Part shown: one piece after another, positions 7,516 to 15,742 of the stretch
How positions within the stretch are numbered: position 1 is the stretch's first letter
Layout of the letters: each line of letters opens with the position of its first letter
From: an uncultured Clostridia bacterium
GTDB lineage: Bacteria > Bacillota > Clostridia > Christensenellales > UBA1242
Length of the DNA: 64,000 nucleotides
NCBI GenBank assembly: GCA_947624415.1
Contig: CANQKH010000001.1
Span: 97,604 to 161,603, forward strand
Reading direction: 5' to 3'
Position numbers and translations under genes: made by a program
Notes under the pieces: generated by a model
Seen by the model: the letters and a program-made list of their open reading frames with translations, nothing else
Database searches by the model: none
What the model was told of the DNA's origin: nothing

Positions 7516-10254
7516 ATGAATGAGGGCACAAGATATCTAAGATGTAAGAATTGCGAAGGAGAAATGGATGTTCGTGAGGCAAAAAATGGGGTGTTAACCT
7601 GCCCATATTGCCGCACGATTGTTGTTTTGCCCCGTGAAGATTCATCGCATGAAACTAAGGCCTATTTAAACAGCGGTAATCAAAATCTCGAACTTGGAAG
7701 ATTTGATGAGGCATATATAATGTTTGGCAAGGCGGTTGAAGAGAATGCTCAAGAGCCAGAGGGTTATTTTGGGATGGCACTTGCGAAAGCAAAAATTCAA
7801 TATTTAAAGGATTTGGTCAACAATAGACTTCAACCTATTTGCTTTGAAATTACAAGCAGTAAATTTACTGATGATAAAAATTATCAAAAAGCCATAGAAC
7901 TTTCCAATCCCGACCAAAAGCAAATTTACAGCGAAAAGGGAGAGGAAATAGACAATATAAAAAGCAAGTTTTTTGAACTTAAAAAAAATGGTGTTGAATA
8001 TGACACATTCATTTGCTGTAAGGTTACAAATGAGGATGGTGGAAACACTCAGGACAGCATGAACGCCCTAAAAATTTATCACGAACTTAAAGATGCAGGA
8101 TACAAACCTTTTTATTCGGAAGAGGTGTTAAAAAATTTCGTTGGTGATGATTATGAGGCAAACATTCTTTACGCTCTTTATTCTTGTGGAAGCATGATTG
8201 TTGTTTGCAGCAATGAGGAATATCTGCAAACAAAATGGGTTAAAAATGAGTATACCCGTTTTATAACTTTGCTTGAAGAGAAAGAAAAACAGCGTGGCAG
8301 TATTGCTTTTGTTTATAATGGCAAGCCTATTGAGGAATTTCCTGGCATTCAAGGCAAGGTGCAGGGGATAGATTTTTCAAAATTTAATGCTTTAAACCAA
8401 ATTGTGGCGTTTGTCGAAAAATTTGCAGGTTCAAACAGATTTCTTGATTTTCAACGTAAGGAATATGAAAAAAACAGCGTTCAAAAGAAAAGGACTATAA
8501 AAAGAGAAATACAAAAACGTAATTTAAGCGTTTCGGTAAGCGAGGCAGTTTCAATTTCCGATGAGGCAAAATTAAGAAATGCTCAAATTCTTTTGGAGAA
8601 GGGCGACTTTGACAATGTTTGTAATTTTTGCAATGAAATACTCATGAGCAATAAGTTTTATGGCAAGGCATATTGGACTTTATTTTTGGCACAAAACAAG
8701 TGTAAAAGCGATGAGGAGTTTATAAAATCAACAGCACCTGTAAATAATTTTGAAGATTTTGAAAAGGCAATATCTGCAAGTAGCGATAAAAACGACAGAG
8801 AAAAATATTATAATTGCCTCAAACAACGTGTTTTGGAGAATGGCAACAAGACCGATTTTGAAGAATATATTGCCCTACCTGAGGTTGAAGATAAAGACCT
8901 TTCGGCGGCAATAGACAAAGTTTATAATGTTTCAAAAGAAAATAGAGACAAAGAACTTTTTGATAAGGCAATTTCTGTTGAAAAACATACAAACAGATAC
9001 ATAAAAATGAATTATGGCTTTTTGAAAGGGTTGCCAATTGAGGAAAGAAAGCCATATTTTGAAAATATATTAAATGTAGACGAGGCAAATCCCGAAGCCT
9101 TGTATGAAAACTTTAATTTACAAAACAATCTTTTAAGCGATGAGGCAATATTCAACTTTTATAGTGATAAACAAAATCATGAAATAATAGAAAACACTCT
9201 TTTTACTTATGGCTTTAATAAGTTTGCCTGCGACGACCTTGACAGAATTGTGCAAAATGGGGGAGATTCCCAAAAGGGTTGTAATATATATGACCTTATT
9301 TTGAGTATGGTTCCAAAGGGAAAAAACAAAATATTTTCATTTTATTTGGGTCAGGCGATAGCCTTTCTCTTTGCGGGAGAAAAGAAAAATGGGCAATTTT
9401 TTGTAGATTTCGAGGCACTTGAAAAATATAATAATGCTTTGATTTCCACAGATAAGTATAATGCAAACTGCTATGTAAATAGGGTGCTTATTGAAAATAA
9501 GATAAAAAATCCGCTCGAACTTATGGATTGCAAATCTCTTTATGATTATGATGATTTCCGCCTTGCAGTCAACACATTTGCTGAGCGTTACCCAAATAAG
9601 ACAAATTTATTTATGCAATTTGACGATGAACTAAAAGAAATTAAAACCATGCTTTCCACTCCAAAAATAAAACAATACGTGCTTGACAATTATGTGCCAA
9701 AAATGGAATGGCTCAGCGGAAAGGCAAAAGCAGATATTGTAGAATTGCTTGATGGCAAAATGCAAAAGAGCGTGGGTAGTGTTCTGCAAAAAAATGAATG
9801 CAAAGAATTGAAGGAACTTTGCACTTTGCAAAAAGATGTTACAAATGATGAAGATTTTGTAATGGCGAGAGATATTGCAAACGTGCTTTCAAGTAAGAAC
9901 CTTATAAAAAAGGCAGATAAAAATGATTTAACTTCAAAGCCTGGGAAGGCAGAACTTACAAAGAATGAAGAAAAATCATCTGTTGACACTCCAGATGACA
10001 GACCTCAAAATGAAGAAAAAGATGACAAAACTGATGAGCCACAAGAGGAAATGGGACTGGCAGAGGAATTAAACTCACTAAGTGAACAACAGCCACAGGC
10101 GGCAAAGAGCAATTATGAAGCATACAGAAAAGAGGAACGCCAAAGAATAAGAAAATCATCAATAAAAACTATATTGTGGACACTCTATGCACTAGGAATA
10201 TTTTTTACAGTTGGAATACTTTTGATTTTTGCTCTCACGCGATTTGTGGGTTAA
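7516..10254 (+). CDS. Zinc-ribbon/TPR/TIR protein with C-terminal membrane anchor
   Basis: I start it at ATG 7516 rather than the GTG at 7510. The product is 912 residues. A rubredoxin-like zinc ribbon (C10, C13, C29, C32) comes first, then a TPR-like helical pair (about 45-100). A TIR domain follows at about 160-305 (YDTFICCKVTNEDG, then GYKPFYSEEV, then CGSMIVVCSNEEYL). GDDYEANI places a glutamate where NAD-cleaving TIRs have theirs. A long helical repeat region runs from about 350 to 820, then an acidic linker and one transmembrane helix (about 885-908), which leaves the bulk in the cytoplasm. It is the last gene of the SPFH/ESCRT-like operon, with a terminator after it. TIR proteins often act as NADase effectors or adaptors. 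Here the membrane anchor and repeat region suggest a sensor-effector tied to the upstream machinery. Confidence 0.85.
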   Translation: MNEGTRYLRCKNCEGEMDVREAKNGVLTCPYCRTIVVLPREDSSHETKAYLNSGNQNLELGRFDEAYIMFGKAVEENAQEPEGYFGMALAKAKIQYLKDLVNNRLQPICFEITSSKFTDDKNYQKAIELSNPDQKQIYSEKGEEIDNIKSKFFELKKNGVEYDTFICCKVTNEDGGNTQDSMNALKIYHELKDAGYKPFYSEEVLKNFVGDDYEANILYALYSCGSMIVVCSNEEYLQTKWVKNEYTRFITLLEEKEKQRGSIAFVYNGKPIEEFPGIQGKVQGIDFSKFNALNQIVAFVEKFAGSNRFLDFQRKEYEKNSVQKKRTIKREIQKRNLSVSVSEAVSISDEAKLRNAQILLEKGDFDNVCNFCNEILMSNKFYGKAYWTLFLAQNKCKSDEEFIKSTAPVNNFEDFEKAISASSDKNDREKYYNCLKQRVLENGNKTDFEEYIALPEVEDKDLSAAIDKVYNVSKENRDKELFDKAISVEKHTNRYIKMNYGFLKGLPIEERKPYFENILNVDEANPEALYENFNLQNNLLSDEAIFNFYSDKQNHEIIENTLFTYGFNKFACDDLDRIVQNGGDSQKGCNIYDLILSMVPKGKNKIFSFYLGQAIAFLFAGEKKNGQFFVDFEALEKYNNALISTDKYNANCYVNRVLIENKIKNPLELMDCKSLYDYDDFRLAVNTFAERYPNKTNLFMQFDDELKEIKTMLSTPKIKQYVLDNYVPKMEWLSGKAKADIVELLDGKMQKSVGSVLQKNECKELKELCTLQKDVTNDEDFVMARDIANVLSSKNLIKKADKNDLTSKPGKAELTKNEEKSSVDTPDDRPQNEEKDDKTDEPQEEMGLAEELNSLSEQQPQAAKSNYEAYRKEERQRIRKSSIKTILWTLYALGIFFTVGILLIFALTRFVG

Positions 10255-10283
10255 AATTGTAAAGGATTGGTCTAAAAATAAAA

Positions 10284-10316
10284 AAAAGGTTGATATTTTG
10301 AATCAACCTTTTTTGT
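10284..10316 (+). terminator. Rho-independent terminator ending the SPFH-TIR operon
   Basis: AAAGGTTGAT pairs with ATCAACCTTTT around a short loop (ATTTTGA region), followed by a T run. It lies 30 bases after the TIR gene stop. Confidence 0.8.
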
Positions 10317-10335
10317 TGTAAAACCCCTAGATATC

Positions 10336-10359
10336 TGAACTGCACGCCAAAAGTTAGAC
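10336..10359. mobile_element. Solitary IS3-family-like terminal inverted repeat remnant
   Basis: TGAACTGCACGCCAAAAGTTAGAC closely matches the terminal repeat style of IS3/IS150-group elements (TGAACTGCACCCCAAAAGTTAGAC type), as recalled from that family. No transposase or second end is visible nearby. A TGAGG...CCTCA hairpin follows directly. This looks like the scar of an element that decayed or was excised, at the boundary between the ESCRT-like operon and the accessory biosynthesis region. Confidence 0.5.
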
Positions 10360-10394
10360 AACTGAGGAGGTTCACCTCAAAGGGATCAAGTTTA

Positions 10395-10886
10395 TTATAT
10401 ATTTTGTTTAAATTTTATAAAATCTTGATAAGGATCTATGTGATAAAAGAAAAAGGTGCCGTCTTTTATCATGCTTTCAATTTCTGATTTTGTAAACCAT
10501 CTAACATCTTGGACTTCGCCGTCTTCAAATTTAACATCCTTAATATCTAAATCTTTTTTTAAATAATAGTAGTCAACAAAATCATCTTCTGTTTTTATTG
10601 TTTTAAATAGAGTAAGTTCGTCTTGATTTACGTCAATTCCTATTTCCTCTTTAATTTCGGTGCACATACCAATTTTGCTTGTCTCTCCAGATTTTGGATG
10701 TCCGCCTGTTGTCGCCCATGCACCACCTTTTTCTTTTGAACGTTGTTGTAAGAGAATTTCACCTTTTGAATTCTCAATAAAAACCATTACGGTTATGTAA
10801 TATCTACCAGCAGGGACAGGGGCGTTTTTTGCAATTTTTTCACCTGTCAAATTACGATTTTCATCATATAAATCTCTATATTCCAT
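10395..10886 (-). CDS. Nudix hydrolase (YfcD / IPP-isomerase-like subgroup)
   Basis: 163 residues, starting at ATG 10886 behind GGAGG. The N-terminus (DLYDENRNLTGEKIAKN) and the Nudix box GGHPKSGETSKIGMCTEIKEEIGI are typical of the small Nudix group related to isopentenyl-diphosphate isomerase and YfcD. The expected Arg of the REUXEE core is Thr here. The acidic residues that bind Mg are kept (ETS, EIKEE). Such enzymes hydrolyse a nucleoside diphosphate linked to another group. The substrate cannot be predicted. It follows the nucleotidylyltransferase-type gene on the same strand after a 190-base gap, so co-transcription is possible but uncertain. Confidence 0.85.
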   Translation of the reverse strand: MEYRDLYDENRNLTGEKIAKNAPVPAGRYYITVMVFIENSKGEILLQQRSKEKGGAWATTGGHPKSGETSKIGMCTEIKEEIGIDVNQDELTLFKTIKTEDDFVDYYYLKKDLDIKDVKFEDGEVQDVRWFTKSEIESMIKDGTFFFYHIDPYQDFIKFKQNI

Positions 10887-11075
10887 TTAATTCCTCCATA
10901 TACTTGATTATATTATTTTTTTACTTATTTGTCAATTCATTATTGCTTCAAAATAATAAATAAACTATATCTCAACAAATTTTTATTATCTTTAACAGCA
11001 GGCGATTTTAATTTTACTGCTTAAACAAAACAGAAAAACAATTCGATTTTTGAAATAAGTATAAAGTAATATTTT

Positions 11076-13181
11076 TTAGAGCATATCTTCATATTTGTGT
11101 AGTATTTTCTCAGTAGCGGGTGGGACTAATTTTTTTATAAGTGTCCAGTCTTTTCTTTTTAATGCATTTCTAACAGTTTTCGCACTATAAGGAATGCCGT
11201 CCTCGTTTTCGAACCGAGGGATTTCGGTTGACTTTATACCATATTTTGGTAAATATTTTGCACTATCCTCATTCATTTTTTGAGTAAATTTATCAACAGG
11301 CTCACTTCCTAAGAATCTTTCTTTTATATTTAATGCTGGTTTAATTACAGTCCCTATAAAATCTATAAAACCCAAGGTGTTCCCACACACATCTGGATTA
11401 TCATCTCTTTCAAAATAACCCGGTAAAAAAAGGGTGCGAGGTATAATATCTGTTCTATCTTTTATAACTGTTACATTTGTCAAGTTTTTACATGATTCGA
11501 CAGCCATCTCATAAACATCATCTGGTGCAAACATTCCATCATTTAGCGCTAACATTGCAAAAACGTGGTCTGAGTGTTTAGAGGCATATTCCACTAATTT
11601 ATAATGTCCAAGAGTAAATGGATTGGCGTGCATTAATACAATTGAGCAATAATCTTTTTCGACTTTAAATTGTCGTAAATAGTCTTGATATAGTTTTATT
11701 TGGTTTTCTAATGAATTTATTTGATTTTTAAATTCATTTTCTAATTGAACCTTTATTTTTTGTGTAGAATTTCCTTTCATAATCAATTGATTCTTTATTT
11801 TTGAATATATAAATTTGGCCAATAATTCCATGCAAATATGATTGCAGTGCATAGGTTCATCAAGAAAATAATCGTGAATTGTCAATGAATTAAAAAATTG
11901 TTCAAGCGAAAAAATGTTAGAAACATTATAGAATTCTAACTGTTTTTGTTCTTCTTCAAGCAGAAGAAAGATTATTTTATCGTCATCAGTCAAATGAAGA
12001 GTTCTCAAAATACGCAAACTTTCATATATAGAGAGATTTCTTGCACCATAATTATACATTTCATAGTCTTGTTTGTTTTCATTTATCAACCGCTGCATTG
12101 AACTTGCTAGAGTATGTTGATCGTCGACGGTTGCACCATAAACAGTGCATGCTCCAAACATACAAATACAATGTTTGTAATACATTGTTTTATCGGTAGT
12201 AAAACGGATGCCATTAAATGCTCTACACAAAGGGTTTTTTGAGTCAACAAGTGAGCATACGCCATTTTTAAACTCAAGTCCTGATAATTCATTTCGTGAT
12301 TTAATAAAATCTTCTGAATACATAGTTCCAAATACTTTTTTTACTAATTTTTCTATTTCTGGATTATCCATGTGATTATAGTAATATCGATAATGATGGT
12401 CAAAGGATATTCGATATTGCTCTTGAAGTGAAAGGTTTGTAAATTTATCTGTATTAGGAAAAACAAAGTAAAAAGCCTGATTGCTTAACTTGGAATGAAC
12501 ATAAAAGTAAAGTTCTGCTTGGTTACATAATTCATAGAGTGTGGTAAAAGCGGCAACGTAATGATTCGATAAGCATTGAAATGAAGTTATGCCATGTTTT
12601 AGTTTTTCTAAATGTGAATTAGTATCTATTATAAGTGAATTTTCTTCTAATGTTGATTGTAAAAATGTTTGCAAAGAATCATCGATAATTTGTAATTTTG
12701 TGTCTTTTAAATAAGATTTAGTATATTCATAGATATTTTTTGCAAAATCGCCACAAAAAAATATTTTCGAATATTTTTTATATTTTAAATAATCTGAAAT
12801 AATAGTATTTTGACTATAAAGTGTATTCCAACGCTCAAGCGACATCGAAAACAAACTGGTGATTTTTTCGATAATCTCACATTCTCCGACAAGTTTATTA
12901 TCTTTTATAATAGGGAGTCTAGATAGTTGTTTTCCTATCGCAATGTTTGCGAATTCATTAATTTTTTCCATATCATTTATAACAGGATAAGAAGTATCAA
13001 TGAAGTTTTCTGATAAGACTGAGTTCTTATTGATAATGCCCCAATAATTATCATTTTTAGTGATAAAAAATATTAAAGAAGGATCTTGAAAAATTTCTTT
13101 GGTTAATTCAAAAATGTTGATTTGTGATAATTGAATAACCCTATTTTTTATTTGATTGTATTCATTTATTTTAAAGTTCAT
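11076..13181 (-). CDS. Multidomain protein: CBS-like, SGNH-hydrolase-like, citrate-lyase-ligase-type nucleotidylyltransferase
   Basis: 701 residues. ATG 13181 (MNFKINEY) follows GGGAG, so I reject the longer track start. An N-terminal piece reads like half a CBS repeat (LSRLPIIKDNKLVGECEI). Residues about 335-420 look like an SGNH esterase (CMFGACTVYGATVDDQHT as the GDS block, NYGARNLSIYESL after it). Residues about 510-690 are the HxGH-type nucleotidylyltransferase fold of citrate lyase ligase (MHANPFTLGHYKLVEYA; late NALKRKDWTLIKKLVPPA). No citrate lyase genes are nearby, so it is unlikely to be true CitC. It more plausibly activates a small molecule with CTP or ATP for the divergent glycosyltransferase operon. 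The domain calls for CBS and SGNH are tentative; the transferase is confident. Confidence 0.75.
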   Translation of the reverse strand: MNFKINEYNQIKNRVIQLSQINIFELTKEIFQDPSLIFFITKNDNYWGIINKNSVLSENFIDTSYPVINDMEKINEFANIAIGKQLSRLPIIKDNKLVGECEIIEKITSLFSMSLERWNTLYSQNTIISDYLKYKKYSKIFFCGDFAKNIYEYTKSYLKDTKLQIIDDSLQTFLQSTLEENSLIIDTNSHLEKLKHGITSFQCLSNHYVAAFTTLYELCNQAELYFYVHSKLSNQAFYFVFPNTDKFTNLSLQEQYRISFDHHYRYYYNHMDNPEIEKLVKKVFGTMYSEDFIKSRNELSGLEFKNGVCSLVDSKNPLCRAFNGIRFTTDKTMYYKHCICMFGACTVYGATVDDQHTLASSMQRLINENKQDYEMYNYGARNLSIYESLRILRTLHLTDDDKIIFLLLEEEQKQLEFYNVSNIFSLEQFFNSLTIHDYFLDEPMHCNHICMELLAKFIYSKIKNQLIMKGNSTQKIKVQLENEFKNQINSLENQIKLYQDYLRQFKVEKDYCSIVLMHANPFTLGHYKLVEYASKHSDHVFAMLALNDGMFAPDDVYEMAVESCKNLTNVTVIKDRTDIIPRTLFLPGYFERDDNPDVCGNTLGFIDFIGTVIKPALNIKERFLGSEPVDKFTQKMNEDSAKYLPKYGIKSTEIPRFENEDGIPYSAKTVRNALKRKDWTLIKKLVPPATEKILHKYEDML

Positions 13182-13285
13182 TGTTTTTCTCCCAATAGTT
13201 ATAATATATCTTTTAAGACCAAAAAGCAAATAAATATTGACTTTTAAATCAAAAAGTGATATAAAAATAAAAGAAGGTATAATTT

Positions 13286-13789
13286 ATGAGCGAATCAAAT
13301 TTTAATTGTTATGGAGTCCTTTGGAATAAGGAATTTAAGTTTGCCGGTGAGTTTCTAAGGGATATAAACAAAAATTATTGTGTAAAAAAAATATTTGAAC
13401 TTGATATAAGTACATATGTTTATACATTTTTAAAAGATATTTATCCTCCTGAGTTGCCTGAAGTGTATGTTAAGTTTAAAGAGAATTGTTTAAATAAAAT
13501 AAATTGTAAGAAAGTTCTTGTGTTTACGTTTGACATACCAAATCCTTCATTTAAATTTAATTCTGAAGAAGGACAGATGTACTGCTTACAATCAAAAAAT
13601 TTAAAACGTAATCTGCGTTATAAGTATATACCTGTTATGAACAATTATGTGGAAGATAATTTATCACATTTTGCGGATAATCCATATGAAAGTAAACTTG
13701 TTAAAAGTGCAATCGAAAAACATAAAGAATTATTAAAAGATGTTACAAATGACTATTTAATTGAACCGGAGGATGAGATGGGTGAATAG
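13286..13789 (+). CDS. Unrecognised 167-residue protein
   Basis: It starts at ATG 13286, eight bases after AAGAAGG. It is soluble, aromatic-rich and Lys-rich, with no signal peptide and no motif I know. It is the first gene of a four-gene operon with a dehydrogenase and two glycosyltransferases. The next gene's GTG start lies inside its last codons, so they are translationally coupled. It may be an accessory factor or an unrecognised transferase, but nothing in the sequence supports a specific function. Confidence 0.7.
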   Translation: MSESNFNCYGVLWNKEFKFAGEFLRDINKNYCVKKIFELDISTYVYTFLKDIYPPELPEVYVKFKENCLNKINCKKVLVFTFDIPNPSFKFNSEEGQMYCLQSKNLKRNLRYKYIPVMNNYVEDNLSHFADNPYESKLVKSAIEKHKELLKDVTNDYLIEPEDEMGE

Positions 13790-14696
13790 TTTTATAGAGA
13801 TGAATGCTCAAAAATTTTTAGACAAAATAGAAGATAAATGTTTGATTGTATGCACCAATTCATCAATAAAAAATTTGAGTTTAGTAAAGGCCAATTTTAT
13901 TATATGTAATGCCTTTCAATTTGAAAAAAAGACGAAAGATATTATAAATTTTGCGTCTTCTATAGAATTTGATAGAGTGATTGGAGTTGGTGGCGGAACA
14001 GCTATAGATACAGCCAAATATATTGCTTACGTTTTAAATAAGCCAATAGATGCAATTATAACCATGTTATCTACAAATGTTTATGCGACAAATAAGGCTT
14101 GCTTGATAGAAGATGTTGAGAAGGTAACACTACAAGCAAAAACGCCAGATCACGTTGTGTTTGATGAGGACTTGATCAAAAAAGCAGGGATTTATAATAT
14201 GTGGGGATTATTTGATGTTCTTTCAATACACACTGCTTTGTGGGATTGGAAGATTGCAGATGCCTATGGTGTAGAAAAAATAAATAAATATTATAACAGA
14301 GCAAAACATTTACTTGAGTATACTATAAATTTCATTTTGAAAAATTATAAAATGCTAGATAAAAATTTAAAGGAAGAATATCACTTAATTGCAGAATCAG
14401 GCGAGATAACAAATCTTTATGGTTCAGGTAGGCCAGAAAGCGGTTCTGAACATATTTTTGCTAAGGAAATAGAAAAAAGAATATTAAATATACCTCATGG
14501 GCTAGCAGTAATAAATGGAATACACGAAATGTCAATTATTCAAAACAATGTTGACGAGAATATAGAGAAAATAATCGAATTAATAGAGTTAGACAAAATT
14601 AATAAGCAATATAACATTGACAAAAAAATGATAAAAGAAATAAAAGAAAATTTAAAACCAAGGAAAGACCGATTTACAGTAATAGATACTTTATAA
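13782..14696 (+). CDS. Iron-containing alcohol dehydrogenase / glycerol-1-phosphate dehydrogenase-like
   Basis: 304 residues from GTG 13782, which has GGAGG nine bases upstream. The ATG at 13773 has none. The dinucleotide motif GVGGGTAIDTAKYIA, a metal-binding-like DVLSIHTALWDW, then SGSEHIF and PHGLAV are the conserved blocks of the glycerol-1-phosphate dehydrogenase / Fe-ADH_2 family, in which Asp and two His hold the metal. Members reduce dihydroxyacetone phosphate or similar ketones with NAD(P)H; relatives make the polyol of CDP-linked capsule units. It is short for the family (usually 340-400), with a trimmed N-terminus. It overlaps the next gene through TAATG. I infer it makes a polyol phosphate for the neighbouring nucleotidylyltransferase and glycosyltransferases. 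Confidence 0.8.
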   Translation: MNSFIEMNAQKFLDKIEDKCLIVCTNSSIKNLSLVKANFIICNAFQFEKKTKDIINFASSIEFDRVIGVGGGTAIDTAKYIAYVLNKPIDAIITMLSTNVYATNKACLIEDVEKVTLQAKTPDHVVFDEDLIKKAGIYNMWGLFDVLSIHTALWDWKIADAYGVEKINKYYNRAKHLLEYTINFILKNYKMLDKNLKEEYHLIAESGEITNLYGSGRPESGSEHIFAKEIEKRILNIPHGLAVINGIHEMSIIQNNVDENIEKIIELIELDKINKQYNIDKKMIKEIKENLKPRKDRFTVIDTL

Positions 14697-15742
14697 TGGA
14701 GGTTGCTATTTTAATAATAAACGAATTTTTTAAAAGAAATATAGAAGCTGTTTCAAACGAAATGGAATATGTAAAGCAGACATTTAATGGGAAAATAGTT
14801 GCCAAGGGCTTTATGAAACAAAAGCCAATGCAAAAAAAAGATATACAAGATAACATTTTCATTTATAGCAAAAATATCTACGAGAAAGAACTAGACAAAA
14901 CACTTCAAGAGGAGAAGATAAAATCAATTTTTATATTTGAGGAAGAATCGAACGCAAATCGATTAAAAATAATTAATTCATATAATGCTAAAGTTTATGT
15001 TATGCTTTATAGAAAGCCAACAAGGGAATATATAGAGGAGCAGTTAAAAAAATATAAAAAATTGCAAAAGATTTTTATTGAAGTAGAGGAATTTAAAAAA
15101 ATATTACAAGATAGTGGTTTAGACGAGTGGAAAATTGTGTATTTACCCACCCCAGCAAAAATTCCCATGCATGAAAACATAAAAATTTATAACCCTGAAA
15201 AAGTTCAATTACTTTTTGCGAGTTGGAACAACCTTGACGGAGGCGACACAACTGAGGTGAGGGGATTAAACTATATTGTAGCAAAAATGAAACAAGATAT
15301 GAGGCTATATCTTAATGTTATTCTAAGAGACAATAAAACTGAAAAGTTTATTGAGTTTATTAATAAAAATTCTGTTCAGGACAGAGTAAGGTTTATATCA
15401 GTAAAAAATGAAAATGATTTAATTGAAGCTTATGACAGTTGCGATTTTGTTATATATTTTCTTCAAAGACAAATTATTAAAGATGTTCCAAATTCATTAG
15501 TAGATGGATTGAGTAGGGGCAAACCTGTGCTTATGACTGACGTTTTGGATTTATCAAAAGATGTTAGCAAATATAATATTGGTAAGGTATATCGTGTCGG
15601 TGAAGATGCGGATTTTTACTTTGATGAAAATATATATCAAAAGATGAGTATAAACGCATTTAACTATGCAAAAAAGCACACACAAGAAAATTTCAAGAAG
15701 ATATTATTAAGGGAGATTAATGATGAGGTGGGCAATATTTAG
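14696..15742 (+). CDS. GT4-like glycosyltransferase
   Basis: 348 residues; the start overlaps the preceding stop (TAATG). The C-terminal half shows the GT-B layout: VQLLFASWNNLDGG, then DRVRFISVKNENDLIEAYDSCDFVIYFLQ, then VPNSLVDGLSRGKPVLMTDV, which is the donor-binding E/D-x7-G region in a weak form. The N-terminal half is divergent. Family 4-type enzymes move a sugar from a nucleotide donor. The usual Glu pair of GT4 is reduced to Asp, so substrate or activity may differ. It overlaps the next glycosyltransferase gene by about 20 bases. The product is cytoplasmic or peripheral, as it lacks membrane helices. Confidence 0.7.
   Translation: MEVAILIINEFFKRNIEAVSNEMEYVKQTFNGKIVAKGFMKQKPMQKKDIQDNIFIYSKNIYEKELDKTLQEEKIKSIFIFEEESNANRLKIINSYNAKVYVMLYRKPTREYIEEQLKKYKKLQKIFIEVEEFKKILQDSGLDEWKIVYLPTPAKIPMHENIKIYNPEKVQLLFASWNNLDGGDTTEVRGLNYIVAKMKQDMRLYLNVILRDNKTEKFIEFINKNSVQDRVRFISVKNENDLIEAYDSCDFVIYFLQRQIIKDVPNSLVDGLSRGKPVLMTDVLDLSKDVSKYNIGKVYRVGEDADFYFDENIYQKMSINAFNYAKKHTQENFKKILLREINDEVGNI

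Noticed and set aside
10255-10394. Intact insertion sequence
   Set aside because: Only one terminal repeat is present and no transposase frame exists within this gap.
11076-13181. Citrate lyase ligase (CitC) in the strict sense
   Set aside because: No citrate lyase subunits or other citrate genes are in the neighbourhood, and the protein is twice the usual CitC length, with additional domains.
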